Shown here one piece after another: positions 28,328-37,941 of a stretch of DNA of 64,000 nucleotides. The stretch's first letter is position 1; each line of letters opens with the position of its first letter. Origin of the DNA: Candidatus Avoscillospira avistercoris. GTDB lineage: Bacteria; Bacillota; Clostridia; Oscillospirales; Oscillospiraceae. The stretch spans positions 1 through 64,000 of the forward strand of contig DVJJ01000118.1 in the NCBI GenBank assembly GCA_018716875.1, given 5' to 3'. A model generated the notes under the pieces. That model searched no databases. It saw only the letters and a list, made by a program, of their open reading frames with translations, and was not told where the DNA came from. The translations under genes and the position numbers were made by a program.

Positions 28328-29377
28328 TCATTCCTCCATACACTGGCTGACTGCGGCCAGCAATTTTTCATTGTCCGGAGCCGTCCGGACGGCGACGCGG
28401 TAATAGGTCTCGTCCAGCCCGTGATAGTTGGCGCAGGAACGAATTAAAATCCCTTTTTGCCGCAGGGCCGCGTCCAGGCCGGGCCGGGCGGAAAAGAAGA
28501 CAAAGTTGGCTCGGCTGCCCAATACGGTACAGCCGCAATCCCGCAAGCCCGCCGCCAGCTGGGGCCGTTCGGCGGCAATGAGCCGGTGGAGCCGCTCCAC
28601 ATAGGCCGTCTCCTGCAACGCGGCAATGCCCGCCGCCTGGGCTACGGTGGAGACGCTCCAGGGCTGGCCGCAGCGGGCCATCTCTGCCAGCAGCGTTTCA
28701 TTGGAGCAGAGACAGTAGCCCAGCCGCAGCCCCGCCATGGCATAGGTCTTGGTAAAGGCTTTCAACAGGAACAGATTGGGACTGTCCAGGCGGCCTTTCA
28801 TGGTGTAGGATGGGCCGTCGTCCAGCAGGGAGACAAAGCACTCGTCCAGCACCAAAATGCTGCCGGCAGATTCGCACCGCTGCAATACCGCTTCCAGCAA
28901 CGCCCGGTCCACCGGCTGGCCTGTGGGGTTGTTGGGCTGGCAGAGGAACACCAAATCCGGAGCCGGGTCCAGATGGGATAAAAATTCCTCCGTTACCCGG
29001 AAGTCGTCCTCCCGTTTCAAAACCGCGTGGGTGACGGCACAGCCGCAGCTTTCCAGTGCGGTTTCATATTCGGCAAAGGTGGGCGCGGGCACCAGGGCCG
29101 TTTTGGGCTTCACCGCCAGCACCAGACGGAAAATCAAATCCGCCGCGCCGTTGCCGCAGAGAATCCGGGCCGGGTCTACGCCCTCAAAGGCCCCAATGGC
29201 CGCCCGCAGACGGCGGCACAGGGGGTCGGGGTACTGGTCCGCCGTGGAAAGGCTGTCAATGACGGCCCGCCGTACCCCCTCCGGCAGCCCCAGGGGGCTG
29301 ACGTTGGCCGAGAAGTCCAGAGGCTCACAGCCGTATTGGTCAAAATATCCGGCGATGTCGCCGCCGTGGGTCAGCAA
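28328..29377 (-). CDS. cobD: Threonine-phosphate decarboxylase / PLP-dependent aminotransferase of the cobalamin pathway
   Basis: THGGDIAGYFDQYGCEPLDFSANVSPLGLPEGV...LLKAFTKTYAMAGLRLGY. Confidence 0.92.
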   Translation of the reverse strand: MLTHGGDIAGYFDQYGCEPLDFSANVSPLGLPEGVRRAVIDSLSTADQYPDPLCRRLRAAIGAFEGVDPARILCGNGAADLIFRLVLAVKPKTALVPAPTFAEYETALESCGCAVTHAVLKREDDFRVTEEFLSHLDPAPDLVFLCQPNNPTGQPVDRALLEAVLQRCESAGSILVLDECFVSLLDDGPSYTMKGRLDSPNLFLLKAFTKTYAMAGLRLGYCLCSNETLLAEMARCGQPWSVSTVAQAAGIAALQETAYVERLHRLIAAERPQLAAGLRDCGCTVLGSRANFVFFSARPGLDAALRQKGILIRSCANYHGLDETYYRVAVRTAPDNEKLLAAVSQCMEE

Positions 29378-29393
29378 AGGGAAACACCCGCTT

Positions 29394-30359
29394 TCAGATT
29401 AAGGTCAGAATTGCCACGCGGACGGCGGCAAACAGCACCGCCGCCAACAGATAGGTTACCACCATCAGGCGGCAGGTCCGGTCGATATCCTTCGGCTCAA
29501 TGGGACGGGTTTTGTCGCCAATGGTGGGCTTGTGGTGGAGTTCCCCAAAGTAGACGGCGTCACCTGCCAGCTCCACACCCAACGCACCGGCACAGGCCGA
29601 TTCCGTCTGGGCTGAGTTGGGACTTTTGTGCTTGCGCCGGTCCCGCTTCCAGATGCGGAAGGCGTTTTTACCGCTGAGACCGCAGAGGGCGGCGGCGGGA
29701 ACCATCAGCAGGGCCGTCAGCCGGGCGGGGAGGAAGTTCAAAACATCGTCCAGCCGGGCACCGGCGGTGCCGAAGTAGCGGTACCGGTCATTGCGGTAAC
29801 CAATCATGGAGTCCATGGTGTTGGTGGCCTTATAGAGCAGCCCCAGCACCGGCCCGCCGATCATCAGATAGAAAAGAGGAGCCACCAGACCGTCGGTGGT
29901 GTTTTCCGCCACGGTCTCCACAGCGGCCTTGGTGACGCCCTCGGCGCTCAGATTCTCCGTGTCCCGGCCTACCAGCCAGCCTACTGCCGTCCGGGCCTCC
30001 TCGATGGAGCCGGTCTCCAATGCCTTGCGGACTTTGACGGCTTCAATCCACAGGCACCGGGCCGCGGGAATCTGATAGCACCAGAACAGGCTCAGAATCA
30101 GAGACAACACCGGGTGAATGCAGTACAGCAGATACAAAAGGCCCCAGGACACGCCGCCGGTGACCACCAACACCAGAACGGCCAGGACAATACCGGCTGC
30201 CCGCTCCCCCTTGGGTGTGGCGGGGAACCGCTTGCGCAGCCCCTTTTCCAGGGCAGAAATAAGTTTACCGATATAGATCACTGGATGGGGCATCCAGTGG
30301 GGGTCCCCCAGCAGCAGGTCCAGAACGAGACCGCCGAGAATCACATACAACAGTGTCAC
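29394..30359 (-). CDS. cbiB: Adenosylcobinamide-phosphate synthase CbiB
   Basis: LLYVILGGLVLDLLLGDPHWMPHPVIYIGKLI...; probable GTG start at 30359 overlapping the upstream gene. Confidence 0.93.
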   Translation of the reverse strand: MTLLYVILGGLVLDLLLGDPHWMPHPVIYIGKLISALEKGLRKRFPATPKGERAAGIVLAVLVLVVTGGVSWGLLYLLYCIHPVLSLILSLFWCYQIPAARCLWIEAVKVRKALETGSIEEARTAVGWLVGRDTENLSAEGVTKAAVETVAENTTDGLVAPLFYLMIGGPVLGLLYKATNTMDSMIGYRNDRYRYFGTAGARLDDVLNFLPARLTALLMVPAAALCGLSGKNAFRIWKRDRRKHKSPNSAQTESACAGALGVELAGDAVYFGELHHKPTIGDKTRPIEPKDIDRTCRLMVVTYLLAAVLFAAVRVAILTLI

Positions 30360-30940
30360 AATGACGCCTCCGTGATGGTGAGAATTTCCCGGCGGGCCCA
30401 GTGGGCCGCGTCGGTGGTAAAGCGGCATACACCGCCGTTGGGAACCTTCCAGTCAAAATAGCCTTTTTTCGGTACGGCGAAGGCTTCGCCTACGGCCATA
30501 ATGGTGCCGCCATGGGCCACGATGACCAGACGGGGCTGTTGGGCTTCCAGCGCCCGGTCTACCAGCTCCGAAAAGGCACGACAGACCCGGTCGCAGAACT
30601 GCTTCCGGCTCTCGCCGCCGGGACAGGGGCCTTCACACCAGCCGTCTACCCATTGCCGATAGGACGGATCGTGGGCAAGCTCCTGATAGTTTTTGTTTTC
30701 AAAGGCGCCGAAATCCAGTTCCCGCAGTCCTTCCACAATCTGCTGCACAGCCTGTGGAAAAAGAATTGCAGCTGTCTGTTGGGTTCGCTGGAGGGGCGTC
30801 ACATATACCGTATCCACGGTGTCATCCAGCACCGACAGGGCCGCCCGGCCCTCGGGACATAAGGGCTCGTCGGTGACGCCGATGTGGCGGTGGAGCCGGT
30901 TTCCGGCGGTGGCTCCGTGACGGATCAGAAGAATTTCCAT
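30356..30940 (-). CDS. cobC: Histidine phosphatase family protein (alpha-ribazole phosphatase-like)
   Basis: MEILLIRHGATAGNRLHRHIGVTDEPL...IVAHGGTIMA; in cob operon. Confidence 0.85.
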   Translation of the reverse strand: MEILLIRHGATAGNRLHRHIGVTDEPLCPEGRAALSVLDDTVDTVYVTPLQRTQQTAAILFPQAVQQIVEGLRELDFGAFENKNYQELAHDPSYRQWVDGWCEGPCPGGESRKQFCDRVCRAFSELVDRALEAQQPRLVIVAHGGTIMAVGEAFAVPKKGYFDWKVPNGGVCRFTTDAAHWARREILTITEASL

Positions 30941-30944
30941 ATCC

Positions 30945-31271
30945 TCACCCCTTGATGACTTGGCCGATGCCGCAGACCACCCGAATAACCTGGGTCGCTT
31001 CTCTGGCCAGGGCCACACAGAGACGGCCCACCCGTTCCCGGCGCTGCCGCTCGTCCTTGTCCATGGGCACCAGTCCGCCGCCGATTTCGTCGCAAATCAC
31101 CACTTCTTTTTGCAAAAGCTGCTCCAGGGGCGTGTCCGGCTGAGATTCCAACCCATAGAACACCGGCAGGGCGTCAGCAATTTGATTGCTCATCTGTGCG
31201 TCGGAATAGCCCAGGGCGTCCCGGACATATTGCCGTTTTCCGGCGGCGTAGCCGCCAATGACCAGAATCAT
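30945..31271 (-). CDS. Short CobU-like P-loop protein (108 aa)
   Basis: MILVIGGYAAGKRQYV... and CobU-like C-terminus VVICDEIGGGLVPMDKDERQRRERVGRLCVALAREATQVIRVVCGIGQVIK; central part missing. Confidence 0.8.
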   Translation of the reverse strand: MILVIGGYAAGKRQYVRDALGYSDAQMSNQIADALPVFYGLESQPDTPLEQLLQKEVVICDEIGGGLVPMDKDERQRRERVGRLCVALAREATQVIRVVCGIGQVIKG

Positions 31272-32035
31272 AAAAGGACCTCACTTTCCCGCGTGACCAC
31301 CAAAGCGAAAATCATCAGCAGTTCCGCCCACTGGAGGAACCATCCGGCCAAATCGCCGGTGATGCCGCCGAAAATCTTCATGGACAGCACGTAATAGATG
31401 CCGAACATGACCAAAGCGGCCACAACGGCCCAAACGCTGCCCAAAACAATCAAACCGGCGGAGGCGGCCACAGCCACCAGAATCAGCAGGGTCCGGGAGA
31501 GCTTTTTGGCTGCCATATCGGAGAACGTCCGGGCCAGACCGGAGTTTTTGGCACAGGGGAACGTGGTGATGGCCGTACCGCTGAGGGCGCGGCTGAGGAC
31601 AAAGCACAGACCCAGGGACAGCAAAATACGGTTGTCCGTGGGCAGCTCCGAGCAGAGGGCCGCGAGAAACACCAGATAGGAGGCCGTGGCGATGACGGCG
31701 AAGGCTCCACAGTGGGAATCCTTGAGAATTTCCAGCTTCCGCTCCCGGTCCTGGTGGCTGGCCAGGGCGTCCACGGTGTCACAGAAGCCGTCCAGATGGA
31801 TGCCGCCGGTGATGACCACAGGGGCCAGCGCAATGCCCGCGCCGGTGAGGACCGGGCCGAACTCCAGAACGCCGCAGAGCCACGCCCAAAGCCAGACGGC
31901 GGCGCCGCAGAAGACGCCCACCAGGGGAAACGCCGCCATGGCGCAGCGCATATTGCGCTGGTCCCAGGCAAACTGAGGCATGGGCAGGGCCGAGTACATG
32001 GACAGGGCCACGGCAATGGTTTGTAAGACAATCAC
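31268..32035 (-). CDS. cobS: Adenosylcobinamide-GDP ribazoletransferase
   Basis: MYSALPMPQFAW...TGGIHLDGFCDTVDALASHQDRERKLEILKDSHCGAFAVI. Confidence 0.96.
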   Translation of the reverse strand: MIVLQTIAVALSMYSALPMPQFAWDQRNMRCAMAAFPLVGVFCGAAVWLWAWLCGVLEFGPVLTGAGIALAPVVITGGIHLDGFCDTVDALASHQDRERKLEILKDSHCGAFAVIATASYLVFLAALCSELPTDNRILLSLGLCFVLSRALSGTAITTFPCAKNSGLARTFSDMAAKKLSRTLLILVAVAASAGLIVLGSVWAVVAALVMFGIYYVLSMKIFGGITGDLAGWFLQWAELLMIFALVVTRESEVLL

Positions 32036-32550
32036 GGGAGTTCTCCTTTCCGGCAGAGGGGGATACCGCAGACCACCTCAAAGACGTGGTCGAAGCGGGC
32101 CGCCATATGGCGGTTCAGGGCGGCCAGCAGGTTGAGATAGGCCGTGGTGGAATCGTCGTAGGTGCGGCCATCGGAAAAAACGTCGTTGGTGACCACCACC
32201 AGATGGTCACACTGACCGATGAGGGATTCCAGCCCCCGCCGGACGGCAGGAAGGGGGTCGTCCACCTTCTGGGAGCCAAACAGCACGTTGGCCGTCAGAT
32301 TGCCCATGCACTCCAGCAGCACCGTACCCCGCTCAGGCAGGGTGAGGGATTGGAGGTCGCCGTAGTGCTCTACAGTCTCAAAGCCCAGATGTGCCCGCTG
32401 GCGGCGGTGCTTTTCAATGCGGGCGCGGCATTCGGCGTCCCACGGCTCCATGGTGGCGATGTAGTATCGCGGCCCGGGCAGCCGGGAGACGATGGATTCG
32501 GCAAAGGTGCTTTTGCCGCTGGCGCTGCCGCCGATGACAAGATACGTCAT
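32032..32550 (-). CDS. cobU: Adenosylcobinamide kinase/guanylyltransferase
   Basis: MTYLVIGGSASGKSTFAESIVSRL...YYIATMEPWDAECRARIEKHRRQR...VVTNDVFSDG. Confidence 0.92.
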   Translation of the reverse strand: MTYLVIGGSASGKSTFAESIVSRLPGPRYYIATMEPWDAECRARIEKHRRQRAHLGFETVEHYGDLQSLTLPERGTVLLECMGNLTANVLFGSQKVDDPLPAVRRGLESLIGQCDHLVVVTNDVFSDGRTYDDSTTAYLNLLAALNRHMAARFDHVFEVVCGIPLCRKGELP

Positions 32551-32617
32551 GAGGAACCTCCCATCCGGAGAAATGGAATAACCATGTGATACGGCCCAAA
32601 TCGTTGCTTAGAACCCA

Positions 32618-32855
32618 AAATTTAAAAGTTTTACTCAATTTTTTTCAAAAAATTGCAGGGGTCCAGGGGGCAGCGCCCCCGGTCGCGCCTCGCAAGGCGC
32701 GAAATACCCGCCCGCCGCAGCGGACGAAACACCCGCGCCGCGCACGGCGCGAAATCCCCTGTCGTCCCAAAGCGCCATCCGCAGATGGCGCAATCCCCCG
32801 GCCGCAGGCCATGGTATCTGCCGCCGCCCTAGGGGGCGGACGGCAGGGGCCATAC
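32618..32855 (+). repeat. Modular intergenic repeat, copy R4, inside the cobalamin operon
   Basis: aaaagttttactcaatttttttcaaaaaattgcaggggtccagg...cgcctcgcaaggcgcg...cccgccgcagcgg...gcgccatccgcagatggcgcaa. Confidence 0.88.
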
Positions 32856-32861
32856 CGCTAT

Positions 32862-33920
32862 TTACGACAGGGGTTGATACGCCTCGATGTTGGTGGCCTC
32901 GAAGGTGGTCATCTCATTGAACACAGCCAGACCCATGTCCAGCAGGGGCATGGCGGCCACGGCGCCGGTGCCCTCGCCCAGCCGCATACCGGCGGTGATC
33001 ATGGGCTGTTTCTCCAGGGCTTCCAGCATCAGATGGCCCGCCGGTTCGGCGCTGACGTGGCTGGCAATGAGATAGCCGCCCACGGCGGGGCAGAGCCGTA
33101 CGGCAATCAGGGCTGAAACGGCGGAGATAAAGCCGTCCAGGACACAGGGGATATGGTGGACCGCTGCGCCGATGCACAGGCCCGCCATACCGGCAATATC
33201 AAAGCCGCCCACTTTTGCCAAAACATCAATGGGGTCGTTCTTGTCGGGCTGGTGGAGGGCAATGGCGTTTTGGATGACCTCAATTTTGTGGAGCACACCG
33301 GCTTTCGACAAGCCCGCGCCGGGGCCGGTCATCTCCACCGGGGGCCGCTCCAGCAGGACACTGGCTACGGCGCTGGAGGTGGTGGTGTTGCCGATGCCCA
33401 TTTCACCGGTAGCCAGCAAACCATAGCCCTGGGCTTTCAATTCCCCGGCCAGGGCAATGCCCGTTTCCAGACCGGCAATGGCCTGCTCCCGCGTCATGGC
33501 CCATTCCTGAGAAAAGTCCCTGGTACCGGCGGCAATGCGGCAGTTCCGCATCCGGGGATGGTCCACGGCGGTAATCATGCCCATATCCACGGGGAACACG
33601 TCGGCATGGGCGATTTTGGACATGTTGCAAACGCTGGTGTCACCCTTGCAGACATTGCCCGCCACAATGGCCGTGACTTCGCTGCCGCACTGGGTGATGC
33701 CCTGGGCCACCACGCCGTTGTCGGCGCAGAACATGACCACGGCCCGTTTCGCAATGTCCGGCGTCAGGGTGCCCTGGATGGCACACAGGTCCATGACGGC
33801 ATCCTCCAAAAGCCCCAGACTCCCCAGGGGTTTCGCCACGGCATTCCATTTTTCCAGCGCTTTTTGCCGCATGGCGGCGTCAATGGGCTGGATGGCTGCA
33901 AGGGCTTCGTTCAAAGTCAT
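32862..33920 (-). CDS. cobT: Nicotinate-nucleotide--dimethylbenzimidazole phosphoribosyltransferase
   Basis: LGSLGLLEDAVMDLCAIQGT...VMFCADNGVVAQGITQCG...GEMGIGNTTTSSAV. Confidence 0.97.
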   Translation of the reverse strand: MTLNEALAAIQPIDAAMRQKALEKWNAVAKPLGSLGLLEDAVMDLCAIQGTLTPDIAKRAVVMFCADNGVVAQGITQCGSEVTAIVAGNVCKGDTSVCNMSKIAHADVFPVDMGMITAVDHPRMRNCRIAAGTRDFSQEWAMTREQAIAGLETGIALAGELKAQGYGLLATGEMGIGNTTTSSAVASVLLERPPVEMTGPGAGLSKAGVLHKIEVIQNAIALHQPDKNDPIDVLAKVGGFDIAGMAGLCIGAAVHHIPCVLDGFISAVSALIAVRLCPAVGGYLIASHVSAEPAGHLMLEALEKQPMITAGMRLGEGTGAVAAMPLLDMGLAVFNEMTTFEATNIEAYQPLS

Positions 33921-35280
33921 GTTTCTGCACTCCTCTCATGCGGCGCACAAACCGCCGCGCAAATTCCGGGTTGGCCGGGAAGTAAAGGTGGGGGAATCCG
34001 GCAAACAGCGTATTGGTGGCGTGGATGCACTCCCAGCCCCGGCCCGTGACGGGCTTTTCGGCGTGGAACTCCGCCCCGTTGCTGTCGGATTCAAAATAGT
34101 GGAACTCATGGGCGCGGATGGATTCTCCCGCACCGCAGAGCAGATTGTCTTGTTTGGCCGTCAGTGTCACATAGCCGAAGCGGCGCAGTTTTCCAGTGTT
34201 GCGGCATCCGCCGGGAAGAACGCCCACCATGGGAAACGTGCCGTCCTCACTGGTCATTTCCTCATGAAGATAGAGGAAGCCGCCGCACTCGGCAAAGGTG
34301 GGCAGACCCGCCCGAATGGCTTCGGCAATGCTCTCCCGCATGGAGCGGTTTTCGGAAAGCTGTTTCGTGTACAGCTCCGGATAACCGCCGCCCAGGTACA
34401 GGCCGTCGCAGGGGGGCAGCTCCGTATCAGTCAAAGGGGAAAATTCCACAATCTTCGCGCCAAGGGCCTGTAAAAGTCGGAAATTCTCCCGATAGTAGAA
34501 ACAAAACGCCTTGTCCTTGGCAACGGCCAGCACCGGGCCGTCGGTCCGTTCCGGTGTCGTTTCCGCTTCCTCCCAATGGAGAGGCGGGGCGGAGCGGGCC
34601 AAATTTAAAAGGGCTTCCAAATCCACGGTTTCCGTCAGAGTTTCTGCCAGAATCCGCAGCTTTTCCTGCAAATCCGCTACCTCCTGGGCTGTTACCAATC
34701 CCAGATGGCGGCTTTCCAATGCGCACTGGGGCAGGGCGGGCAGGTAGCCCAGAACGGGAATCCCGCACTCAGCGGCAATGGCTTTTTGGAGCATGGGAAA
34801 CTGCATGGCTGAGCAGCGGTTCAGCAGCACCGCCTGGATGCTGCTGGGCTTGCGGAACTCCAGAAAGCCCTTAATCTGAGCACAGAGGGACAGGGAGGTT
34901 CCTCGGGCGTCCAGCACCAGAATGACCGGCGTTTCCGTGGCGGTAGCCACATGATAGGCCGAGGCCCGGTCGGTGACGCCGCCGAGACCGTCATAATAGC
35001 CCATGACGCCCTCCAGAACGGCAATCTCGCAGCCGTCGGCGGACTGGGCCAGCAGATGGCGGGCCGTGTCTTCCGCCGTAAAGAACAAATCCAGATTGCA
35101 GCCTTTGGCCCCAATGACCTCGCTGTGGAACAGGGGGTCGATGTAGTCGGGACCGCATTTACAGGCGGCGGGGTGCACCCCACGGTTGACCAATGCTTGC
35201 AGCAGGCCGCAAACCACGGTGGTTTTGCCCGCGCCGCTTTTGGGGGCCGCCAGCAGGATACGGGGCAGCGTACGCTCCAT
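33880..35280 (-). CDS. cbiA: Cobyrinate a,c-diamide synthase
   Basis: RILLAAPKSGAGKTTVVCGLLQALVNRGVHPAACKCGPDYIDPLFHSEVIG... Confidence 0.96.
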   Translation of the reverse strand: MERTLPRILLAAPKSGAGKTTVVCGLLQALVNRGVHPAACKCGPDYIDPLFHSEVIGAKGCNLDLFFTAEDTARHLLAQSADGCEIAVLEGVMGYYDGLGGVTDRASAYHVATATETPVILVLDARGTSLSLCAQIKGFLEFRKPSSIQAVLLNRCSAMQFPMLQKAIAAECGIPVLGYLPALPQCALESRHLGLVTAQEVADLQEKLRILAETLTETVDLEALLNLARSAPPLHWEEAETTPERTDGPVLAVAKDKAFCFYYRENFRLLQALGAKIVEFSPLTDTELPPCDGLYLGGGYPELYTKQLSENRSMRESIAEAIRAGLPTFAECGGFLYLHEEMTSEDGTFPMVGVLPGGCRNTGKLRRFGYVTLTAKQDNLLCGAGESIRAHEFHYFESDSNGAEFHAEKPVTGRGWECIHATNTLFAGFPHLYFPANPEFARRFVRRMRGVQKHDFERSPCSHPAH

Positions 35281-36476
35281 CAGCCCCGCCCCCTTGCCGA
35301 AATCAGCCAGATGGGATTCTGACCGGTCATCAGATGGTACGGTCCGGCCTTACGGCTCCGGGCCACGGAAATTTGGGAAATCTCAAAGTTTTCCCAACGG
35401 TTATCCCCCAAAAGGGAAATGGCCTTGGCAAGGGTTTCGGCGGCAATGGCGCTGACGCAGACCCGGACGTTGGGGTTGTTATCCAGCAGCAGTTGGAGCG
35501 TAGCCGCCAGGGAGCCGCCGGACCCGCCGAGAAAGGCCGCGTCGGCGGTGGGCAGGTCAATCAGAGCCTCGGGAGCCGTACCGGGAATCAGCCGCAGATT
35601 ATAGACGCCGAATTTTTCCCGGTTTTGTGCAATCAGGCCGCAGGCCTCGTCGTTGCGCTCGATGGCGTAGACCTGAACCGACGGATGGAGCAATGCCAGC
35701 TCCATGCTGACGGAGCCGGTACCGGCTCCCACGTCCCAGACCACCTCGCCGGGCTGCACATCCAGCAGACCGGCAATGGCGGCGCGGACCTCCCGCTTGG
35801 TCATGGGCACTTCGCCCCGCAAAAACCGGTCGTCGGGGATGCCGCCGCCTAAAATCGGATACGATTTGGGCACGGCGTCCACCCACACGGCGCTGAGGGT
35901 GTGGAAGTCCCGCTGGGACAGCTCCTCCGCCGTGCCGGTGACAGTGGTTTCATCGGGATAGGACAGCCGTTGGCCCACATGGAGCGTCACGCCGCCCAAT
36001 CCCGCCACCGTCAGCTGCAAGGCGATATCCCGTGCCGTGACGGTGCCGCCGGTGAGGAAAAAGGTTTCTCTGCCCTCCAGCACATGGGCCACGGCGTCAC
36101 AGTCGAGACCGTGGGCGCTGACCAGCTTCACGTCCTGCCAGGGGCGGCCCAGCTTGGCCGCCAAATACTGCACCGTCGTGATGCCGGGCAGCACCGTCAC
36201 GTCACAGCCGTCCAGCAGGGGCAGCAGCTTTTTGGTGCCGCTGTAAAAGCCCGTGTCGCCGCTCATGATGACGCAGGCGGGAAACGCCGTCAGGGCGGCG
36301 GCGATGTCCTTGGGATAGATGGCGGCGATTCTTTCACCGCCGCAGCCGTCGGGCAGGGAGTCCAGCAGCCGCTTGGCGCCAATGATGCGTTTGGCGCTTT
36401 GCAGGGCGTTCCAGGCCCCCACGGTCAACGTATCCACGTTGCCCATGCCCATGCCCACGATGGTAACGGTCTTCAT
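35280..36476 (-). CDS. cbiET: Bifunctional precorrin-6Y C5,15-methyltransferase (CbiE-CbiT fusion)
   Basis: N-terminal tetrapyrrole methylase plus C-terminal LDVQPGEVVWDVGAGTGSVSMELAL. Confidence 0.94.
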   Translation of the reverse strand: MKTVTIVGMGMGNVDTLTVGAWNALQSAKRIIGAKRLLDSLPDGCGGERIAAIYPKDIAAALTAFPACVIMSGDTGFYSGTKKLLPLLDGCDVTVLPGITTVQYLAAKLGRPWQDVKLVSAHGLDCDAVAHVLEGRETFFLTGGTVTARDIALQLTVAGLGGVTLHVGQRLSYPDETTVTGTAEELSQRDFHTLSAVWVDAVPKSYPILGGGIPDDRFLRGEVPMTKREVRAAIAGLLDVQPGEVVWDVGAGTGSVSMELALLHPSVQVYAIERNDEACGLIAQNREKFGVYNLRLIPGTAPEALIDLPTADAAFLGGSGGSLAATLQLLLDNNPNVRVCVSAIAAETLAKAISLLGDNRWENFEISQISVARSRKAGPYHLMTGQNPIWLISARGRG

Positions 36477-37210
36477 GCACGTGCCTCCAATCGCTTGAGA
36501 ATCTCTTCCATGGTGAAGCCGTCCTCTTTGGGACGGCGTACCAGAATGACGGCAACGCCGCAGCGCTGGGCGGCTTCCAGCTTTTCCGGAAAGCCGCCGG
36601 CCGCGCCGCCGTCCTTGGTAATCATGGAACGGATGTGGTACCGCTCCATGGCCGCCATGTTGGTTTCCAGAGAAAACGGCCCCTTGCCCGCCAAAATGTG
36701 GTCGTCGTCGAGACCGGCCTTATGGCAGTCGTTGAGGGACGATTCCAAAGGCAGCACACGGGCGTAAACCCGGCTCTGATAGTCGGGAATCACCGTATAG
36801 GCGGCAATCTCCTTGCTGCCGGTGGCGGCCAGAATGTTGCCTTCAGGAACCATCGTGCAGGCTTCGGCCACGGAGTCGGCGTACCGGCAGTCCGGATGCT
36901 CGCTTTCGGCCCGCAGGAGCCGCCAGAGGGTCAGACCGGTTTTTTCCGCCGCCGCCCGGATATTGGCGCTGACGGCCACGGCATACGGATGGGTGGCATC
37001 TACGGCCACGGTAAAGCCACCGCGCATCAGCGCTTCCATGGCGGTTTCGTCCAGCCGCCCGGCGTGGATGGCGATTCCATCGGCTTCCGGCACACACTCC
37101 GCGCCGTAGTCTGTGGCCACGCAGAGCGTCACCTGCCAGCCCAGGTTTACGGCGGCCAGGGCCAGCTCCCGGCCCTCCGTGGTGCCGCCGAAGAGCAGCA
37201 GCCGCTTCAC
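36473..37210 (-). CDS. cbiJ: Precorrin-6A reductase
   Basis: MKRLLLFGGTTEGRELALAAVNLG...VAVDATHPYAVAVSANI. Confidence 0.95.
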   Translation of the reverse strand: MKRLLLFGGTTEGRELALAAVNLGWQVTLCVATDYGAECVPEADGIAIHAGRLDETAMEALMRGGFTVAVDATHPYAVAVSANIRAAAEKTGLTLWRLLRAESEHPDCRYADSVAEACTMVPEGNILAATGSKEIAAYTVIPDYQSRVYARVLPLESSLNDCHKAGLDDDHILAGKGPFSLETNMAAMERYHIRSMITKDGGAAGGFPEKLEAAQRCGVAVILVRRPKEDGFTMEEILKRLEARA

Positions 37211-37941
37211 AGCTTGGCCTCGTAGCCGCGGGGCGTCACCATCTTGCCGCCGAGGTTCTGGGTCTTCTCATTGCCGATAAAGACGGTGCAGAACATATCC
37301 AGCTGCTCATTGCGCAGCTCGGCCAGGGTCATCAGCTTGGACTCCTGGCCCTCGCGGCCGATGTTGCGGACCCAGCCGCAGACGGTTTCCGGCTTCTTGG
37401 CCGTCAGCAGAATATCACAGGCTTTCTGGAGATAGTCGGCCCGCTTGTGGCTGGCGGGGTTGTAGAGGGCTACACAGAAGTCGGCCTCGGCGGCGGCTTT
37501 CAGCCGCTTTTCAATCAGTTCCCAGGGGGTCAGCAGGTCGCTGAGGGAGATGACACAGAAGTCATGGGACAGGGGCGCGCCCAGGACGGCCGCGCCGGAC
37601 AGGGCGGCGGTGACGCCGGGGACAATGACGATGTCCACGGGGGGATACTCCGCCGCCAGCTGATAAATCAGGCAGGCCATGCCGTATACACCGGCGTCGC
37701 CGGAGCAGACCATGGCCACGGTCTCACCGCCGGCGGCCCGCTCCAACGCCATGCGGCACCGGTCGATTTCCTTGCGCATGGGGGTGGTGAGAACAGGTTT
37801 GTCAGGGTACAGGGGGGCCACCAAATCCGTATAGACGGTGTAGCCGCAGAGGACGTCGGACTCCTCGAGGGCCGCCCGGGCCTGGGCCGTCATGGTGTCG
37901 GCACTGCCGGGACCGAGGCCCACTACAAACAGTTTTTTCAT
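37207..37941 (-). CDS. cbiH: Precorrin-3B C17-methyltransferase
   Basis: MKKLFVVGLGPGSADTMTAQARAALEESDVLCGYTVYTDLV...VCSGDAGVYGMA. Confidence 0.95.
   Translation of the reverse strand: MKKLFVVGLGPGSADTMTAQARAALEESDVLCGYTVYTDLVAPLYPDKPVLTTPMRKEIDRCRMALERAAGGETVAMVCSGDAGVYGMACLIYQLAAEYPPVDIVIVPGVTAALSGAAVLGAPLSHDFCVISLSDLLTPWELIEKRLKAAAEADFCVALYNPASHKRADYLQKACDILLTAKKPETVCGWVRNIGREGQESKLMTLAELRNEQLDMFCTVFIGNEKTQNLGGKMVTPRGYEAKL

Noticed and set aside
26847-28403. 518-aa plus-strand ORF
   Set aside because: Antisense to cbiP; shadow ORF.
33880-33920. 41-bp overlap of cobT and cbiA as a possible gene fusion or frameshift
   Set aside because: Different frames, both proteins complete; ordinary overlap in a compact operon.
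35280-36476. CbiE-CbiT fusion as novel
   Set aside because: Fused CbiE/CbiT (CobL-type) enzymes are well known.
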